Origin: Pseudoalteromonas sp. 0303
GTDB taxonomy: Bacteria; Pseudomonadota; Gammaproteobacteria; Enterobacterales; Alteromonadaceae
DNA: 64,000 bases
Reading direction: 5' to 3'
Assembly: GCF_013349995.1 (NCBI RefSeq)
Contig: NZ_JABVXF010000001.1
Coordinates: forward strand, 248,001-312,000
The notes under the pieces are model-generated. The model had not been told where the DNA came from. It ran no database searches and saw only the letters and a list, made by a program, of their open reading frames with translations. Position 1 is the first letter of the stretch. Each line of letters begins with the position of its first letter. Positions 16,302 through 26,456 of the stretch are shown one piece after another. The translations under genes were made by a program, and so were the position numbers.

Positions 16302-16580
16302 CTATCTATCAATAGCCAATCTTTCTTGTAAAATTGTTTCAATCAACGCGCTACGGCTAATATTCTGCGCATCTGCCATATCGCTTAATGCTTGATATAA
16401 CTGTGATGAAACCTTAAATTCTACACGCTTTAAACCACGTGCTTTATCTCGCTTTATTTGATTACGTTTATTTACTTTTAATTGCATATCGCGAGGTAGG
16501 GGATTTGTTTTCGGCCTACCTGGACGCTTTTCGTATTCAAATAAATCGGGTGTTGTTCTATCTGTTTCTGACTTTGCCAT
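16302..16580 (-). CDS. ybfE: LexA-regulated RHH-type protein YbfE
   Basis: A 92-residue basic protein colinear with E. coli YbfE (MAKSETDRTTPDLFEYEKRPGRPKTNPLPRD, KRNQIKRDKARGLKRVEFKVS, SALIETILQERL). The C-terminal half resembles a ribbon-helix-helix DNA-binding fold; in E. coli the gene is LexA-controlled, and its function is not established. The ATG at 16580 is chosen, not a longer frame starting 29 codons upstream, because the homology begins exactly there and the longer version would run through the preceding DUF2788 gene. That gene's stop lies two bases before this ATG, so translation is probably coupled. I do not see a clear SOS box. Confidence 0.9.
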   Translation of the reverse strand: MAKSETDRTTPDLFEYEKRPGRPKTNPLPRDMQLKVNKRNQIKRDKARGLKRVEFKVSSQLYQALSDMADAQNISRSALIETILQERLAIDR

Positions 16581-16582
16581 GT

Positions 16583-16804
16583 CTAGCCCACACCTGCGCC
16601 TTGCCAGAAGACTTGAATAAGTCCTTTCGCTATAAACCCAGAACAGCCTAAAAATAGCACTAACCAAACGATGTATCGGCCAAATCGTGGTACATCACCT
16701 TTTTTAAGGACGTCTTGAATTGCCATTCCAATAAAAAAGAAAATACCGGCTAAGCCAAAATACAACCCTAAGGTATCAAATTCGTTAATTAACTGACTGA
16801 CCAT
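16583..16804 (-). CDS. DUF2788 family small membrane protein
   Basis: A 73-residue protein with two membrane helices (LGLYFGLAGIFFFIGMAIQDVL and YIVWLVLFLGCSGFIAKGLIQVF) joined by a basic loop (KKGDVPRFGR). I recognise it as the DUF2788 type found next to ybfE and fldA in related gammaproteobacteria; function unknown. The frame begins TTG-ATG; I take the ATG at 16804, though the TTG one codon earlier is at a slightly better distance from AAAGG. It leads the apparent DUF2788-ybfE-fldA operon. Confidence 0.8.
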   Translation of the reverse strand: MVSQLINEFDTLGLYFGLAGIFFFIGMAIQDVLKKGDVPRFGRYIVWLVLFLGCSGFIAKGLIQVFWQGAGVG

Positions 16805-16903
16805 CAACGTATAAACCTTTAAATTAAACGGCGCGTACTATAGCACACAAATTTGTAATAATTTAGTGCGCACGATCAAAAACAGCGAATTTTATCAGCC
16901 CAA

Positions 16904-17668
16904 TTAATGAGCTAAAAAATCGCTGATTGCTTTATTTACAGCAAGTGGTTTTTGGGCATGTAGCCAGTGACCAGCACCATGAATAATTTTTGCTTTTGCA
17001 TTAGGGAATAACGCCATAATAGCAGGGCGGTGTTCTGCTAAAATGTAGTCAGAATCATTACCTTTAATGAATAAAGTATCACACAAACAAGAATCATTTT
17101 CACTAACTTGCGCTAAAATATTTTCATATTGCTGGTATAAAACAGCTAAATTAAAGCGCCATTGATATTGACCTTCATCATTTTTAGCAAAGCTTTTTAA
17201 TAAAAACTGACGCACACCCATTTCATCAATGTGTTTGGCAAGAATTTCATCAGCTGCTTTTCTATCACTGACATTCGATTGTGCAACTTCGTTAAGGCCT
17301 GCAAAAATAGCATTGTGCCTTGGGTTATTCGCAACAGGAGAAATATCTAACACAACAAGTTTATCAATAAGCTTTGGGTGATTAAGTGCTAATTGCATGG
17401 CCACTTTACCACCCATTGAATGACCTATGATGTGCGCTTTACTAATATTTAGATGTTCAAGTAACTCACTGACATCTTTAGCCATAGCGTCATAATTCAT
17501 GGTATCGCTATGGAATGATTTACCGTGGTTACGTAAATCAATATTCGTTACACGATAATTTTCAGCTAATGCTTTTGCGATTACATTGAGGTTTTCAAGT
17601 GAGCCAAACAAACCGTGGATCAATACAACGTCTGAACCTTGACCCATTTGTTGGTAGTTTAATAGCAT
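16904..17668 (-). CDS. ybfF: Alpha/beta-hydrolase esterase YbfF
   Basis: A 254-residue cytoplasmic hydrolase, the same length as E. coli YbfF. The oxyanion loop is IHGLFGS, the nucleophile serine is in GHSMGG near residue 88, and the catalytic histidine is in GAGHWLH near residue 230; an acid residue lies before it. E. coli YbfF hydrolyses acyl-CoA and short esters. I start at the ATG at 17668, six bases after AGGAG; a TTG two codons upstream would sit on the ribosome-binding site. It diverges from seqA, as in E. coli. Confidence 0.93.
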   Translation of the reverse strand: MLLNYQQMGQGSDVVLIHGLFGSLENLNVIAKALAENYRVTNIDLRNHGKSFHSDTMNYDAMAKDVSELLEHLNISKAHIIGHSMGGKVAMQLALNHPKLIDKLVVLDISPVANNPRHNAIFAGLNEVAQSNVSDRKAADEILAKHIDEMGVRQFLLKSFAKNDEGQYQWRFNLAVLYQQYENILAQVSENDSCLCDTLFIKGNDSDYILAEHRPAIMALFPNAKAKIIHGAGHWLHAQKPLAVNKAISDFLAH

Positions 17669-17799
17669 TTTCAACTCCTAATTTTAATGGCAGTATTTTG
17701 CCTAGTGAAATTACAAAATGCAAAACATAGAGAATTGCTGCGAGCTTAGGTATAATCAATGAGAACTTTTAAAATGTGACCCGTAAAGACAGGAATAAC

Positions 17800-18402
17800 A
17801 TGAAAAAAATCGACATAGACGACGAGTTATATCAATACATTGCAAGCAACACGCAAAGTATTGGTGAAAGTGCATCAACCATTTTGCGTCGTTTATTAAA
17901 CCTCTCTGATGGCGCCAATGCCCCAGTTGAAACAACTACTAAAACTGAACAAGAAACCCCAGTTGTTGAAGTACAAGAACAAGCAGAACAAGAAACAAGC
18001 CCTGAACCAAGCGACGAAAATGTTGAAGAGGCTGCACAAACTGTCACAGCATCGACACAAGTGAAAGGTAATGTGTTTAATGTATTAAACAAAGAAGAGC
18101 TAGCAATGCAAAAAGGTGTTGTTGGTCGATTCTTATTTATACTAGCCGCTTTATATAGAACGCATAAAAAAGATTTCGCTAACGTGCTTGAAATTAAAGG
18201 CCGTGACCGTGTTTATTTTGCCACTAGCAAAGAAGCACTACTGGAAAGCGGTAGCAGCATGAATCCAAAAAATATCACTGATACTGAGTATTGGGTGATG
18301 ACAAATTCAAATACAACCAGAAAAAAAATGATGCTTCACGAAGTAGCACTGTGCTTAGGCTACAGCGCAGATGAAGCAGAAAAAATTCGTGATTACTTAT
18401 AA
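17800..18402 (+). CDS. seqA: Negative modulator of replication initiation SeqA
   Basis: Binds hemimethylated GATC sites and sequesters newly replicated origins. The N-terminal oligomerisation domain (MKKIDIDDELYQYIASNTQSIGESASTILRRLL) and the C-terminal DNA-binding domain (FLFILAALYRTHKKDFANVLEIKGRDRVYFATS, MTNSNTTRKKMMLHEVALCLGYSADEAEKI) both match E. coli SeqA. Between them lies a Glu/Gln-rich linker of about 45 residues (48-92) that is longer and more acidic than the E. coli linker. The ATG at 17800 is preceded by AGGAATAAC; the GTG eight codons upstream is not needed. Pgm follows 16 bases later, as in E. coli. Confidence 0.95.
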   Translation: MKKIDIDDELYQYIASNTQSIGESASTILRRLLNLSDGANAPVETTTKTEQETPVVEVQEQAEQETSPEPSDENVEEAAQTVTASTQVKGNVFNVLNKEELAMQKGVVGRFLFILAALYRTHKKDFANVLEIKGRDRVYFATSKEALLESGSSMNPKNITDTEYWVMTNSNTTRKKMMLHEVALCLGYSADEAEKIRDYL

Positions 18403-18418
18403 TCCATAAGGAAATAAT

Positions 18419-20056
18419 ATGGCGATTCATCCAGATGCAGGCAAACCTGCACCGCAATCAAGCTTAGTGAATGTACCAAAACTGATCTCGGCTTATTACT
18501 TAAATGAACCTGACCTAGAACAAAACCCAGAGCATTGTGTTGCTTTTGGTACGTCTGGCCATCGTGGTTGTTCGTTCGATGTAAAATTTAATGAATCGCA
18601 TATTTTAGCGATCACTCAAGCAATTTGTGATTACCGTAAAGAAAACAATATTTTTGGTCCACTTTTCTTAGGTAAAGATACACATGCATTGAGTGAAGCG
18701 GCTTTTAACTCTGCTATTGAAGTACTTGTTGCAAACGAAGTGCAAGTCATTGCACAAGAAAATGACGATTACACGCCAACCCCGGTAATCAGTCATGCTG
18801 TTGTTTGCCATAACAAAGAAAACCCAAATGAACTTGCTGATGGTATTGTGGTAACTCCTTCACATAATCCGCCAGAAGACGGTGGTTTTAAATATAACCC
18901 GCCAAATGGTGGCCCTGCAGATACTGATGTTACTAAGTGGATTGAAGACAGAGCAAATCAATTACTTTTAGAAGACTTAGTTGAAGTAGAGTTATTTCCA
19001 TATGCTAAAGCATCACGTTCTGGTTTTATTAAGTACCAAGACTTAATTACCCCTTATGTTGATGACTTAGTTAATATCGTTAATCTAAAAGCAATTAGCG
19101 ATGCGAAAATCAAAATTGGTGTGGATCCGCTTGGTGGTTCTGGTATCAACTTTTGGCCAGTCATTGCAGAAAAATATAATTTAGACTTAACGGTCGTAAA
19201 TGAGTCTGTTGACCCAACATTTTCGTTCATGCCTTTAGATAAAGACGGCAAAATCCGTATGGATTGCTCTTCTCCTTATGCAATGACAAACCTTATTGCA
19301 TTAAAAGATGACTATGATATCGGTATTGGTAACGACCCTGATTATGACCGCCACGGTATTGTTACGCCTGACGGCTTAATGAATCCAAATCACTTTTTAG
19401 CAGTTGCAATTGACTACTTATTAAATAACCGCGAATGGTCAAAAGATGTCGCAATTGGTAAAACACTGGTATCAAGCGGTATGATTGATAAAGTAGTTAC
19501 ACGTAATAACCGTGAAGTAAAAGAAGTACCGGTAGGCTTTAAATGGTTTGTTGAAGGCTTAAGCAAAGGTACCCTTGCTTTCGGTGGTGAAGAAAGTGCT
19601 GGGGCGTCATTCTTGCGCTTTGATGGAACAGTTTGGAACACTGATAAAGATGGTTTCATCTTAGGTCTTCTTGCTGCAGAGATCTTAGCCGTAACGGGTA
19701 AAACACCTTCACAGCTTTATAAAGAACTTGAACAAGAGTTCGGTGCGCCTATTTATAAACGTATTGATGCGCCAGCTAGTGCAGAACAAAAATCACGTTT
19801 AAAAGCGTTATCAGCTGATGATGTTACTGCAAGTACCTTAGCGGGTGATGCCATTACGCAAAAACTAACCCATGCCCCTGGTAATAACGCTGCTATCGGC
19901 GGTTTAAAAGTTGTTACTGAAAACGGTTGGTTTGCTGCACGTCCATCGGGCACTGAAGATATTTATAAAATTTACCTTGAATCATTCAAAGGTGAAGAAC
20001 ATCTAGCATTATTAGAAAAAGAAGCGAAAAAGCTGGTTGATTCAGTAATTAGCTAA
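18419..20056 (+). CDS. pgm: Phosphoglucomutase
   Basis: Interconverts glucose 1-phosphate and glucose 6-phosphate. The 545-residue protein has one residue fewer than E. coli Pgm and is colinear with it. The phosphoserine loop is [11 protein letters not shown] near residue 145, the metal loop is DPDYDRHG near residue 305, the sugar-binding loop is GGEESAGAS, and the phosphate-binding loop is [10 protein letters not shown] near the C terminus. It is translated just behind seqA, with which it probably forms an operon, and has its own terminator. Confidence 0.96.
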   Translation: MAIHPDAGKPAPQSSLVNVPKLISAYYLNEPDLEQNPEHCVAFGTSGHRGCSFDVKFNESHILAITQAICDYRKENNIFGPLFLGKDTHALSEAAFNSAIEVLVANEVQVIAQENDDYTPTPVISHAVVCHNKENPNELADGIVVTPSHNPPEDGGFKYNPPNGGPADTDVTKWIEDRANQLLLEDLVEVELFPYAKASRSGFIKYQDLITPYVDDLVNIVNLKAISDAKIKIGVDPLGGSGINFWPVIAEKYNLDLTVVNESVDPTFSFMPLDKDGKIRMDCSSPYAMTNLIALKDDYDIGIGNDPDYDRHGIVTPDGLMNPNHFLAVAIDYLLNNREWSKDVAIGKTLVSSGMIDKVVTRNNREVKEVPVGFKWFVEGLSKGTLAFGGEESAGASFLRFDGTVWNTDKDGFILGLLAAEILAVTGKTPSQLYKELEQEFGAPIYKRIDAPASAEQKSRLKALSADDVTASTLAGDAITQKLTHAPGNNAAIGGLKVVTENGWFAARPSGTEDIYKIYLESFKGEEHLALLEKEAKKLVDSVIS

Positions 20057-20073
20057 TTCCTTTTTTACCTATT

Positions 20074-20101
20074 AAAACGGCTGAGATTCTCAGCCGTTTT
20101 T
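20074..20101 (+). terminator. Terminator of seqA-pgm
   Basis: AAAACGGCTGAG-att-CTCAGCCGTTTTT, a perfect 12-bp stem, lies 17 bases after the pgm stop. Confidence 0.9.
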
Positions 20102-20135
20102 GTATTCTACTCTCACGCATTTTTAGGATAGAACA

Positions 20136-21191
20136 ATGAGCTATTCAACTCCTTCATATCTCGAAGAATTAAAAAGTACCGGCGACTTTTTAACCCTGAC
20201 TCGCAACAATGAATTTTCACTCGAACCTTGTGCATTTACCCTTGAAAACGGCACAGATGTCACTGTTCACGACACGGGTATCATTGAGTTTCAACCTGCA
20301 CAGCAAACAAACAAAGATATTGTTCTTTCAAGTGCAGTACATGGTAACGAAACTGCGCCAATTGAAATTTGCGATCAATTAATCAAGTCAATCATTACAG
20401 AACAACTTTCCTTGAAGCAGCGTGTACTGTTCATTTATGGTAATCCTAAATCTATTAATATCGGTAAGCGTTTTGTAGATGAAAACTTAAACCGTTTGTT
20501 TAATGGTCATCATACTGTAGAAGGCATTGCTTCTAACCCAGAGCGAGTTCGTGCAAAGCTGCTTGAAGACGTTGTTACTGATTTCTTTGCTAGAGGCAAC
20601 CAGGGCAGTGAGCGTTTCCATTATGATCTTCACACAGCAATTCGTGGCTCTAAAAATGAAAAGTTCGCAGTGTATCCTTTCTTACATGGTAAACCGTGGA
20701 AAAAATCACAACTGCAATTTTTACTTAGCTGTGGCGTAAACACAGTACTAATGATGAAATCAGCGGCAACTACCTTTAGTTACTACTCGTCGTTTGTACA
20801 TGGAGCTGACTCATTTACGGTAGAACTTGGCCAAGTAAAACCATTTGGCGAAAATGACATGTCGCGATTTGAGAAAACCAAACAAACCTTAACTGCATTA
20901 ATTAGTCAAGAATCTGTCGAATATAAAGAATTTAATGCAGATGATTTCGAGTTGTTTTCAGTATATAGAACAATAAACCGTACTTGCGAAGACTTTAGTT
21001 TTCCATTTGCTGATGATGTGGAGAATTTCACCGGTTTCGCAAAGGGCGAATTAATGGCAATTGATGGTCAGACCAGATTTGAAGCGGAAGTAGACGGTGA
21101 AGCTATTATCTTCCCAAACGCTGATGTAGCCTTAGGTCAGCGAGCTTTGCTTACTGTTATTCCAATGCAAGTTGATAGCAACTTTATCTAA
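20136..21191 (+). CDS. astE: Succinylglutamate desuccinylase
   Basis: Last enzyme of the arginine succinyltransferase pathway; hydrolyses N-succinylglutamate to glutamate and succinate. It is a zinc carboxypeptidase-type protein (351 aa): the zinc ligands are in HGNETAP (about residue 70) and in [11 protein letters not shown] (about residue 165), and the catalytic glutamate is probably in [12 protein letters not shown]. Other ast genes are not next to it, which is common in Alteromonadales. AGGATAG precedes the ATG. No ArgR box is obvious. Confidence 0.93.
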   Translation: MSYSTPSYLEELKSTGDFLTLTRNNEFSLEPCAFTLENGTDVTVHDTGIIEFQPAQQTNKDIVLSSAVHGNETAPIEICDQLIKSIITEQLSLKQRVLFIYGNPKSINIGKRFVDENLNRLFNGHHTVEGIASNPERVRAKLLEDVVTDFFARGNQGSERFHYDLHTAIRGSKNEKFAVYPFLHGKPWKKSQLQFLLSCGVNTVLMMKSAATTFSYYSSFVHGADSFTVELGQVKPFGENDMSRFEKTKQTLTALISQESVEYKEFNADDFELFSVYRTINRTCEDFSFPFADDVENFTGFAKGELMAIDGQTRFEAEVDGEAIIFPNADVALGQRALLTVIPMQVDSNFI

Positions 21192-21220
21192 AATCTCTGC
21201 ATTAACACCCATCTAAATTT

Positions 21221-21267
21221 AGTTAACTATATGACTCTAAAGAATTTATCTTGTTGTATAGTTAACT
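21221..21267. repeat. 11-bp inverted repeat upstream of the bkd operon
   Basis: AGTTAACTATA at 21221-21231 is exactly mirrored at 21257-21267 with a 25-base AT-rich spacer. It lies about 60 bases before the ACGT palindrome at 21325. No regulator is known to me for it. Confidence 0.6.
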
Positions 21268-21324
21268 TTCCATGCGTTTTTAGCCATTTGTCATCTATTC
21301 GTCTATGATTAGTTGAATAACAAC

Positions 21325-21338
21325 TTACGTTAACGTAA
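21325..21338. promoter_or_regulatory. LiuR-like operator of the bkd operon
   Basis: TTACGTTAACGTAA is a perfect 14-bp palindrome 122 bases upstream of bkdA1. From memory, LiuR (a MerR-family regulator of branched-chain amino acid catabolism) binds TTTACGT/ACGTAAA-type palindromes. Related sites lie before the etf genes in this window. The assignment is knowledge plus inference. Confidence 0.65.
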
Positions 21339-21460
21339 AGTGACGGCAGTTTAATTTAATTAGATTGAATATTGCGCAAACTTTATCCTTACAGCTCATG
21401 CTGATAAAAATATAATTAAGGGCAGTAGCGTAGGTTTCTGACAACGAAAGAAGGTAGGTT

Positions 21461-22675
21461 ATGAGTAATCCAAATAACGTATCGCTAAACATTAATCATG
21501 AACTGTCATTTATTGATGGTCACGCATTAACGATCCCTACATTAAGTATTCTTAATGAGGAAGGCGACATCTACGAAGGTGCAACCGCACCTGATATCGA
21601 CAAAGCAACGGCAATCCGTCTATATGAAACAATGCGTTTTATTAGAGCACTTGATGAGCGTATGCAAGCAGCACAGCGTCAAGGTCGTGTTAGCTTTTAT
21701 ATGCAATGTCTAGGTGAAGAAGCGGCTGTAACAGCATCAGCTGCAGCGCTTGATCAAAACGATATGATCATGGCCCAATACCGTGAGCAAGCAGCTTTAC
21801 GTTATCGTGGTTTTAGCCTTGACCAATTCATGAATCAAATGTTCTCAAATGAAAAAGATTTGGGTAAAGGTCGCCAAATGCCAATTCACTATGGCTCACG
21901 CGAACTTAACTACATGACTATTTCATCACCGCTTGGTACACAAATTCCGCAAGCAACAGGTTATGCATACGGTCAAAAAGTTCGTCATATTGATGCCCAA
22001 ACAGGTGAGTTAAACAGCACTATTGATAACATCACTATTTGTTACTTTGGTGAAGGCGCTGCATCTGAAGGTGATTTCCATGCTGGTTTAAATATGGCCG
22101 CAGTTCACGAAGCACCGGTTATTTTCTTTGCTCGTAACAATGGTTATGCGATTTCTACACCTGCGGATGAGCAGTTTAAAGGTGATGGTATTGCATCACG
22201 TGGTGTTGGCTATGGCATTAAAACAATCCGTGTTGACGGTGCTGATGCACTTGCTGTTTATGCAGCAACAAAAAAAGCCCGTGAAATTGCGACTACCAAA
22301 GGTGAACCTGTTTTAATTGAATCGATTGCCTATCGTTTAGGTGCTCACTCAACCAGTGACGATCCAAGTGGTTACCGTACAAAAGATGAAGAAGCAAAAC
22401 ATAAAGGCTGTCCAATCGAGCGTTTCCGTAAGTGGCTATTAAAGCAAGGTTGGTTAGACGAAGCGCAAGACGCGAAAGACAAAGAAACTATTCGTGAAGA
22501 AATTTTAGCGGCCCTTAAACGCGCTGAAAAAGTTGAAAAGCCAGCATTAGAAGAGCTTATTTCTGATGTTTATGATAAGCCAATCCCATCACTGCAAAAA
22601 CAATATGAAGAACTAAAAGAGCACATTTTGCAGCATCCTGATGCTTATCCAACAACTGCAGGGAGATTAAAGTAA
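21461..22675 (+). CDS. bkdA1: Branched-chain 2-oxoacid dehydrogenase E1 alpha subunit
   Basis: Decarboxylates the 2-oxo acids from leucine, isoleucine and valine using thiamine diphosphate, together with the E1 beta subunit. The thiamine-diphosphate motif is visible as [37 protein letters not shown] (GDG-like start, NN end). The sequences [18 protein letters not shown] and [12 protein letters not shown] are typical of the BCKDH E1 alpha family. The length is 404 residues. GAAGGTAGGTT precedes the ATG. Its stop overlaps the next start by one base (TAATG), so translation is coupled. Confidence 0.94.
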   Translation: MSNPNNVSLNINHELSFIDGHALTIPTLSILNEEGDIYEGATAPDIDKATAIRLYETMRFIRALDERMQAAQRQGRVSFYMQCLGEEAAVTASAAALDQNDMIMAQYREQAALRYRGFSLDQFMNQMFSNEKDLGKGRQMPIHYGSRELNYMTISSPLGTQIPQATGYAYGQKVRHIDAQTGELNSTIDNITICYFGEGAASEGDFHAGLNMAAVHEAPVIFFARNNGYAISTPADEQFKGDGIASRGVGYGIKTIRVDGADALAVYAATKKAREIATTKGEPVLIESIAYRLGAHSTSDDPSGYRTKDEEAKHKGCPIERFRKWLLKQGWLDEAQDAKDKETIREEILAALKRAEKVEKPALEELISDVYDKPIPSLQKQYEELKEHILQHPDAYPTTAGRLK

Positions 22676-23652
22676 TGGCTAAAATGAACATGCTTCATGC
22701 AATTAACTCTGCCCTTGATATCACCATGGCAGAGCATCCAAATGCATGTATTTTTGGTGAAGACGTTGGTTATTTTGGTGGGGTATTCCGTGCTACATCT
22801 GGCTTACAAGAAAAATATGGTAAGCATCGTGTGTTCAATACACCGTTAACTGAGCAAGGTATTTTAGGGTTTGCTAATGGCTTAGCGGCGTTTGGTGCGC
22901 CTGCATTAGCTGAAATTCAGTTTGCAGATTATATTTTCCCTGCATTTGACCAAATCGTGAATGAATCAGCTAAGTTCCGTTACCGTAGTGGTAATGAATT
23001 TAATGTTGGCAATCTAACAATCCGTACACCATACGGTGGGGGTATTGCAGGTGGTTTATATCACTCACAATCACCAGAAGCTTATTTTGCTCACACACCG
23101 GGTTTGAAGTTGGTGGTACCACGTAACCCATACCAAGCAAAAGGTTTGCTTCGTGCATCGATTAAAGATGATAACCCTGTTATTTTCTTTGAGCCGAAAC
23201 GTTTGTACCGTGCATCAACAGGTGAAGTTCCAGAAGAAGATTACAGCATCGAGCTCGGTAAAGCTGAAATCGTGCAAGAAGGCACTGATGTCACTGTACT
23301 TGCTTGGGGTGCTCAGATGGAAATCATCGAGGACGCCGCTAAAAAAGCTGCAGAACAAGGTATTAGCTGTGAAGTGATCGACTTACGTACCATTTTACCA
23401 TGGGATGTTGAGACCATTGCTAAATCAGTGACTAAAACAGGTCGTTTAGTGGTAAGCCACGAGGCGCCAATCACCAATGGTTTTGGTGCAGAAATCGTTG
23501 CAACAATTCAACAAGAGTGTTTCTTACACCTTGAATCGCCAATTGCTCGCGTGTGTGGTTTAGATACGCCATACCCATTAGCACTTGAAAAAGAATATGT
23601 GCCGGATTCACTTAAGGTACTTGCTGCGATTAAGCAATCAGTAGAGTTTTAG
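22675..23652 (+). CDS. bkdA2: Branched-chain 2-oxoacid dehydrogenase E1 beta subunit
   Basis: Second E1 subunit, 325 residues, completing the alpha2beta2 thiamine-diphosphate enzyme. Signatures include [18 protein letters not shown] near the N terminus, [15 protein letters not shown], the [28 protein letters not shown] stretch, [20 protein letters not shown] and the C-terminal transketolase fold ([33 protein letters not shown]). The start codon overlaps the bkdA1 stop and the E2 gene follows eight bases after its stop. Confidence 0.94.
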   Translation: MAKMNMLHAINSALDITMAEHPNACIFGEDVGYFGGVFRATSGLQEKYGKHRVFNTPLTEQGILGFANGLAAFGAPALAEIQFADYIFPAFDQIVNESAKFRYRSGNEFNVGNLTIRTPYGGGIAGGLYHSQSPEAYFAHTPGLKLVVPRNPYQAKGLLRASIKDDNPVIFFEPKRLYRASTGEVPEEDYSIELGKAEIVQEGTDVTVLAWGAQMEIIEDAAKKAAEQGISCEVIDLRTILPWDVETIAKSVTKTGRLVVSHEAPITNGFGAEIVATIQQECFLHLESPIARVCGLDTPYPLALEKEYVPDSLKVLAAIKQSVEF

Positions 23653-23660
23653 GAGTCAGT

Positions 23661-25232
23661 ATGTCTAAAGATTTTATCTTGCCAGATATCGGCGAAGGCA
23701 TCGTAGAGTGTGAAATTGTTGAATGGTTAGTTGCAGAAGGCGATTCTGTAAAAGAAGACCAGCCTATTTGTGATGTTATGACTGACAAGGCGCTTGTGCA
23801 AATTCCTGCTGTTCATGATGGTGTGATCAGTAAGCTCTATTATGCAAAAGGGGATATTGCGAAAGTACATGCACCATTATTTGCAATGGATGTTGATGGC
23901 GAAGCACCAACACAAAGCGAAGAAGCGCAAGCTCCTGCTACTGCAACTGAAGCATCATCTGAGACTGGTGAGCACTTAGAAGATTTCATTTTACCCGATA
24001 TCGGTGAAGGTATCGTTGAGTGTGAAATCGTTGAGTGGTTAGTGAGTGAAGGCGATGAAATCGTAGAAGACCAAGCTGTGTGTGATGTAATGACAGACAA
24101 AGCATTGGTGCAAATTCCGGCTAAATACACAGGTAAAGTTGAAAAGCTTTATTATCAAAAAGGTGATATTGCAGCGGTTCACAGCCCATTATTCCAAATG
24201 AGCATTGCCGGCCAAAGTGCAGAGCCAGATGTAAGTTCTGCGGTAGTTAAAGCGCAAACAAATGCAGCAACTAAACCTTCGCAGAAGCCTGCGACTTCGG
24301 CAAACTCTAGCAAACAACTTAATAAGAAAGCTGTTGCTTCACCTGCTGTTCGTCGTAAAGCCCGCGAACTTGATGTTGATTTAACACAAGTACCAGGGTC
24401 TGGTAAAAATGGCCGTATTTACAAACAAGATATCGAAGATTTCTTGAATGAAACACCAAGCCAAGTAGCATCACAACAAGCTGCGCCAAAAGCGGCAGAG
24501 CCAGTATCAACTGTGGCGTCTTCTGGTGGCAGTCGCGTAGAGCCTATTAAAGGCATTAAAGCAGCAATGGCTAAGCAAATGGTTGCTTCAGTTTCGACAA
24601 TTCCTCACTTTACTTTCTGTGATGAAATTGACCTAACTAAACTAATTGCAATGCGCAGTGAGCTTAAAGAGCAGTATAAGCAACAGGGCGTTAAGCTCAC
24701 TATGATGCCGTTCTTTATCAAAGCACTGTCGTTAGCGATTAAGCAATTCCCAGTACTAAACTCGCAAGTAAATGATGATTGCAGCGAGCTAACTTACTTT
24801 GATGATCATAACATCGGTATGGCGGTTGACTCTAAGATTGGTTTACTAGTACCAAACATTAAATCATGCCAGTCAAAGAGCATCGTAGATGTTGCAAACG
24901 AAGTGACTCGTTTAACTGAAGCAGCACGTGATGGTCGTGTTTCACCGGATGATTTGAAAGGCGGCACTATTAGCATTTCTAACATCGGTGCGATTGGCGG
25001 CACAATTGCAACCCCAATCATCAATAAACCTGAAGTAGCGATTGTTGCTTTAGGTAAACTGCAGCATTTACCTCGCTTTGATGCACAAGGCAATGTTGTT
25101 TCAGCTGCTATTATGCAAGTAAGCTGGTCTGGAGACCACCGAGTGATTGATGGCGGTACAATTGCCCGCTTCAATAACTTATGGAAGTCTTACTTAGAAG
25201 ACCCTGCAAAAATGATGATGGCGATGAGCTAA
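23661..25232 (+). CDS. bkdB: Branched-chain 2-oxoacid dehydrogenase E2 (dihydrolipoyl acyltransferase)
   Basis: Core of the complex; transfers branched acyl groups to CoA. Two near-identical lipoyl domains lie at about residues 1-77 and 108-184, each with the lipoyl lysine in VMTDKALVQIPA, so the E2 carries two swinging arms. A linker rich in Ala/Gln/Thr leads to a peripheral subunit-binding domain (ASPAVRRKARELDVDL, about 225-262), and the catalytic domain ends with HRVIDGG (active His and Asp). No E3 (lpd) gene follows, so the complex must borrow a shared lipoamide dehydrogenase. A strong terminator closes the operon. Confidence 0.95.
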   Translation: MSKDFILPDIGEGIVECEIVEWLVAEGDSVKEDQPICDVMTDKALVQIPAVHDGVISKLYYAKGDIAKVHAPLFAMDVDGEAPTQSEEAQAPATATEASSETGEHLEDFILPDIGEGIVECEIVEWLVSEGDEIVEDQAVCDVMTDKALVQIPAKYTGKVEKLYYQKGDIAAVHSPLFQMSIAGQSAEPDVSSAVVKAQTNAATKPSQKPATSANSSKQLNKKAVASPAVRRKARELDVDLTQVPGSGKNGRIYKQDIEDFLNETPSQVASQQAAPKAAEPVSTVASSGGSRVEPIKGIKAAMAKQMVASVSTIPHFTFCDEIDLTKLIAMRSELKEQYKQQGVKLTMMPFFIKALSLAIKQFPVLNSQVNDDCSELTYFDDHNIGMAVDSKIGLLVPNIKSCQSKSIVDVANEVTRLTEAARDGRVSPDDLKGGTISISNIGAIGGTIATPIINKPEVAIVALGKLQHLPRFDAQGNVVSAAIMQVSWSGDHRVIDGGTIARFNNLWKSYLEDPAKMMMAMS

Positions 25233-25240
25233 CATTAGTA

Positions 25241-25278
25241 AGCATTAAAAAACCAGCCTCGGCTGGTTTTTTAATGCT
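25241..25278. terminator. Bidirectional terminator after bkdB
   Basis: AGCATTAAAAAACCAGCC-tc-GGCTGGTTTTTTAATGCT is a perfect 18-bp stem with internal A and T runs; it serves bkdB and the convergent exporter gene. Confidence 0.92.
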
Positions 25279-25283
25279 ACGGC

Positions 25284-26456
25284 TTATATTCCGTAATAAT
25301 ACAGCCCATAACCGAGTAACAGCGCAGGTATTGTTGAATACACTGTCGCCATTAGTGCAGCTTTTGGTGCTAAGGCGATAGCTGGGAATAGGGCATCGCC
25401 ATCATTTGAAATTGCATTGGCTGCCATCGCACTAAATGGAGTAATACCTTGTATATAGAGTGTCATCACCACGATTTGTGGCCCGCAGCCAGGTAATAAA
25501 CCGATTGCTACAGTCACCAGCGGTGCTAGATAAGCATACTCAGAAAACCAGGCAGTTAAATCAACGCCAACTAGATTAACGAGAATTTCGAACAGCATAA
25601 AACTGGCAACAACCCAGGCAGTAACAAAGTGCGTGTCCATTAACACTTTCGTGAGTTTTGAGGGAGGTGTGCAAGGCGCTTCTTCGCTGGTTACTTGCTT
25701 ATAACTGTTGCCTTTAGAAGACAGAGACCACACAACCACGGTGAATAGCGCCATGATCGAGCCAAACAGGGTGATGCCAGTGTTAACGCTATGACTAAAT
25801 GCGCTCAGGTCAGAGTTGGTCGCTATGACAGAAGCAATAATTAAGCTTGGTACTAAGGTAAATTTCCAAATAGGTCGGCTAAACTTCAAAGCCCTTGGTT
25901 GGCATTGTGGCTGCTCGCTGTATTCACCTGCTTCATCAGGTTGAAATTGGTTGGGGTTATGAAAGGTATTAACTATCTGACCGCTAATAATACCCACAGC
26001 AACACCGATTAACATCATTAATAAACCATCAAGCGGGCGGGTTGCTAAAAGTAAAAATGCGGCATCGCCCATGGTTGCTGTTAATACGGCAACAACAGAG
26101 CCAAAGCTAGCTTGTTTTTTGGTAAATTGGGTTACAACGATTATCGCACCCCCACAGCCAGGTAAAGCACCTAAAATAGACGCAAAGCTCACCTCTAGAA
26201 TGCCTGATTTAGCACGTAAATAGCTAAGCTGTAATTGAGGAAGTCGATCAATAAGGTAGTAATAGATTAATAAGGTGGCTGCAACAAATACAGATACTTG
26301 AAAAAAAGCATCACTCAGCGCTTGTAGGGTGAATTCTCGGCTTGCAGGTACCGCTAAAGAAATCAGTAATAAAAGGGGTAAAATTAAGCGTTTATTGTCC
26401 GTAATGTAACACCTCGCTTTATTAGGAATAAACCTCGTTTGTGTTAGTGAGAGCAT
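25284..26456 (-). CDS. Putative 10-TM heavy-metal exporter (ArsP_2/DUF2899 type)
   Basis: A 390-residue polytopic membrane protein that I recognise as the putative manganese/heavy-metal exporter family. It has about ten hydrophobic segments and an internal duplication: each half holds a Pro-Gly-Cys-Gly motif (ILGALPGCGGAIIVVTQF and IGLLPGCGPQIVVMTLY) followed by a DAAF/DALF-type motif (TMGDAAFLLLATRP, NDGDALFPAIALAP). A Cys-containing cytoplasmic loop separates the halves. The metal is unproven. I start at the ATG at 26456, nine bases after AGG; a TTG three codons earlier is less likely. That ribosome-binding site is inside a 12-bp hairpin stem. Confidence 0.8.
   Translation of the reverse strand: MLSLTQTRFIPNKARCYITDNKRLILPLLLLISLAVPASREFTLQALSDAFFQVSVFVAATLLIYYYLIDRLPQLQLSYLRAKSGILEVSFASILGALPGCGGAIIVVTQFTKKQASFGSVVAVLTATMGDAAFLLLATRPLDGLLMMLIGVAVGIISGQIVNTFHNPNQFQPDEAGEYSEQPQCQPRALKFSRPIWKFTLVPSLIIASVIATNSDLSAFSHSVNTGITLFGSIMALFTVVVWSLSSKGNSYKQVTSEEAPCTPPSKLTKVLMDTHFVTAWVVASFMLFEILVNLVGVDLTAWFSEYAYLAPLVTVAIGLLPGCGPQIVVMTLYIQGITPFSAMAANAISNDGDALFPAIALAPKAALMATVYSTIPALLLGYGLYYYGI

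Noticed and set aside
16581..16667. 29-codon N-terminal extension of ybfE
   Set aside because: The extension would read through the DUF2788 gene in another frame; homology to YbfE begins at the ATG at 16580.
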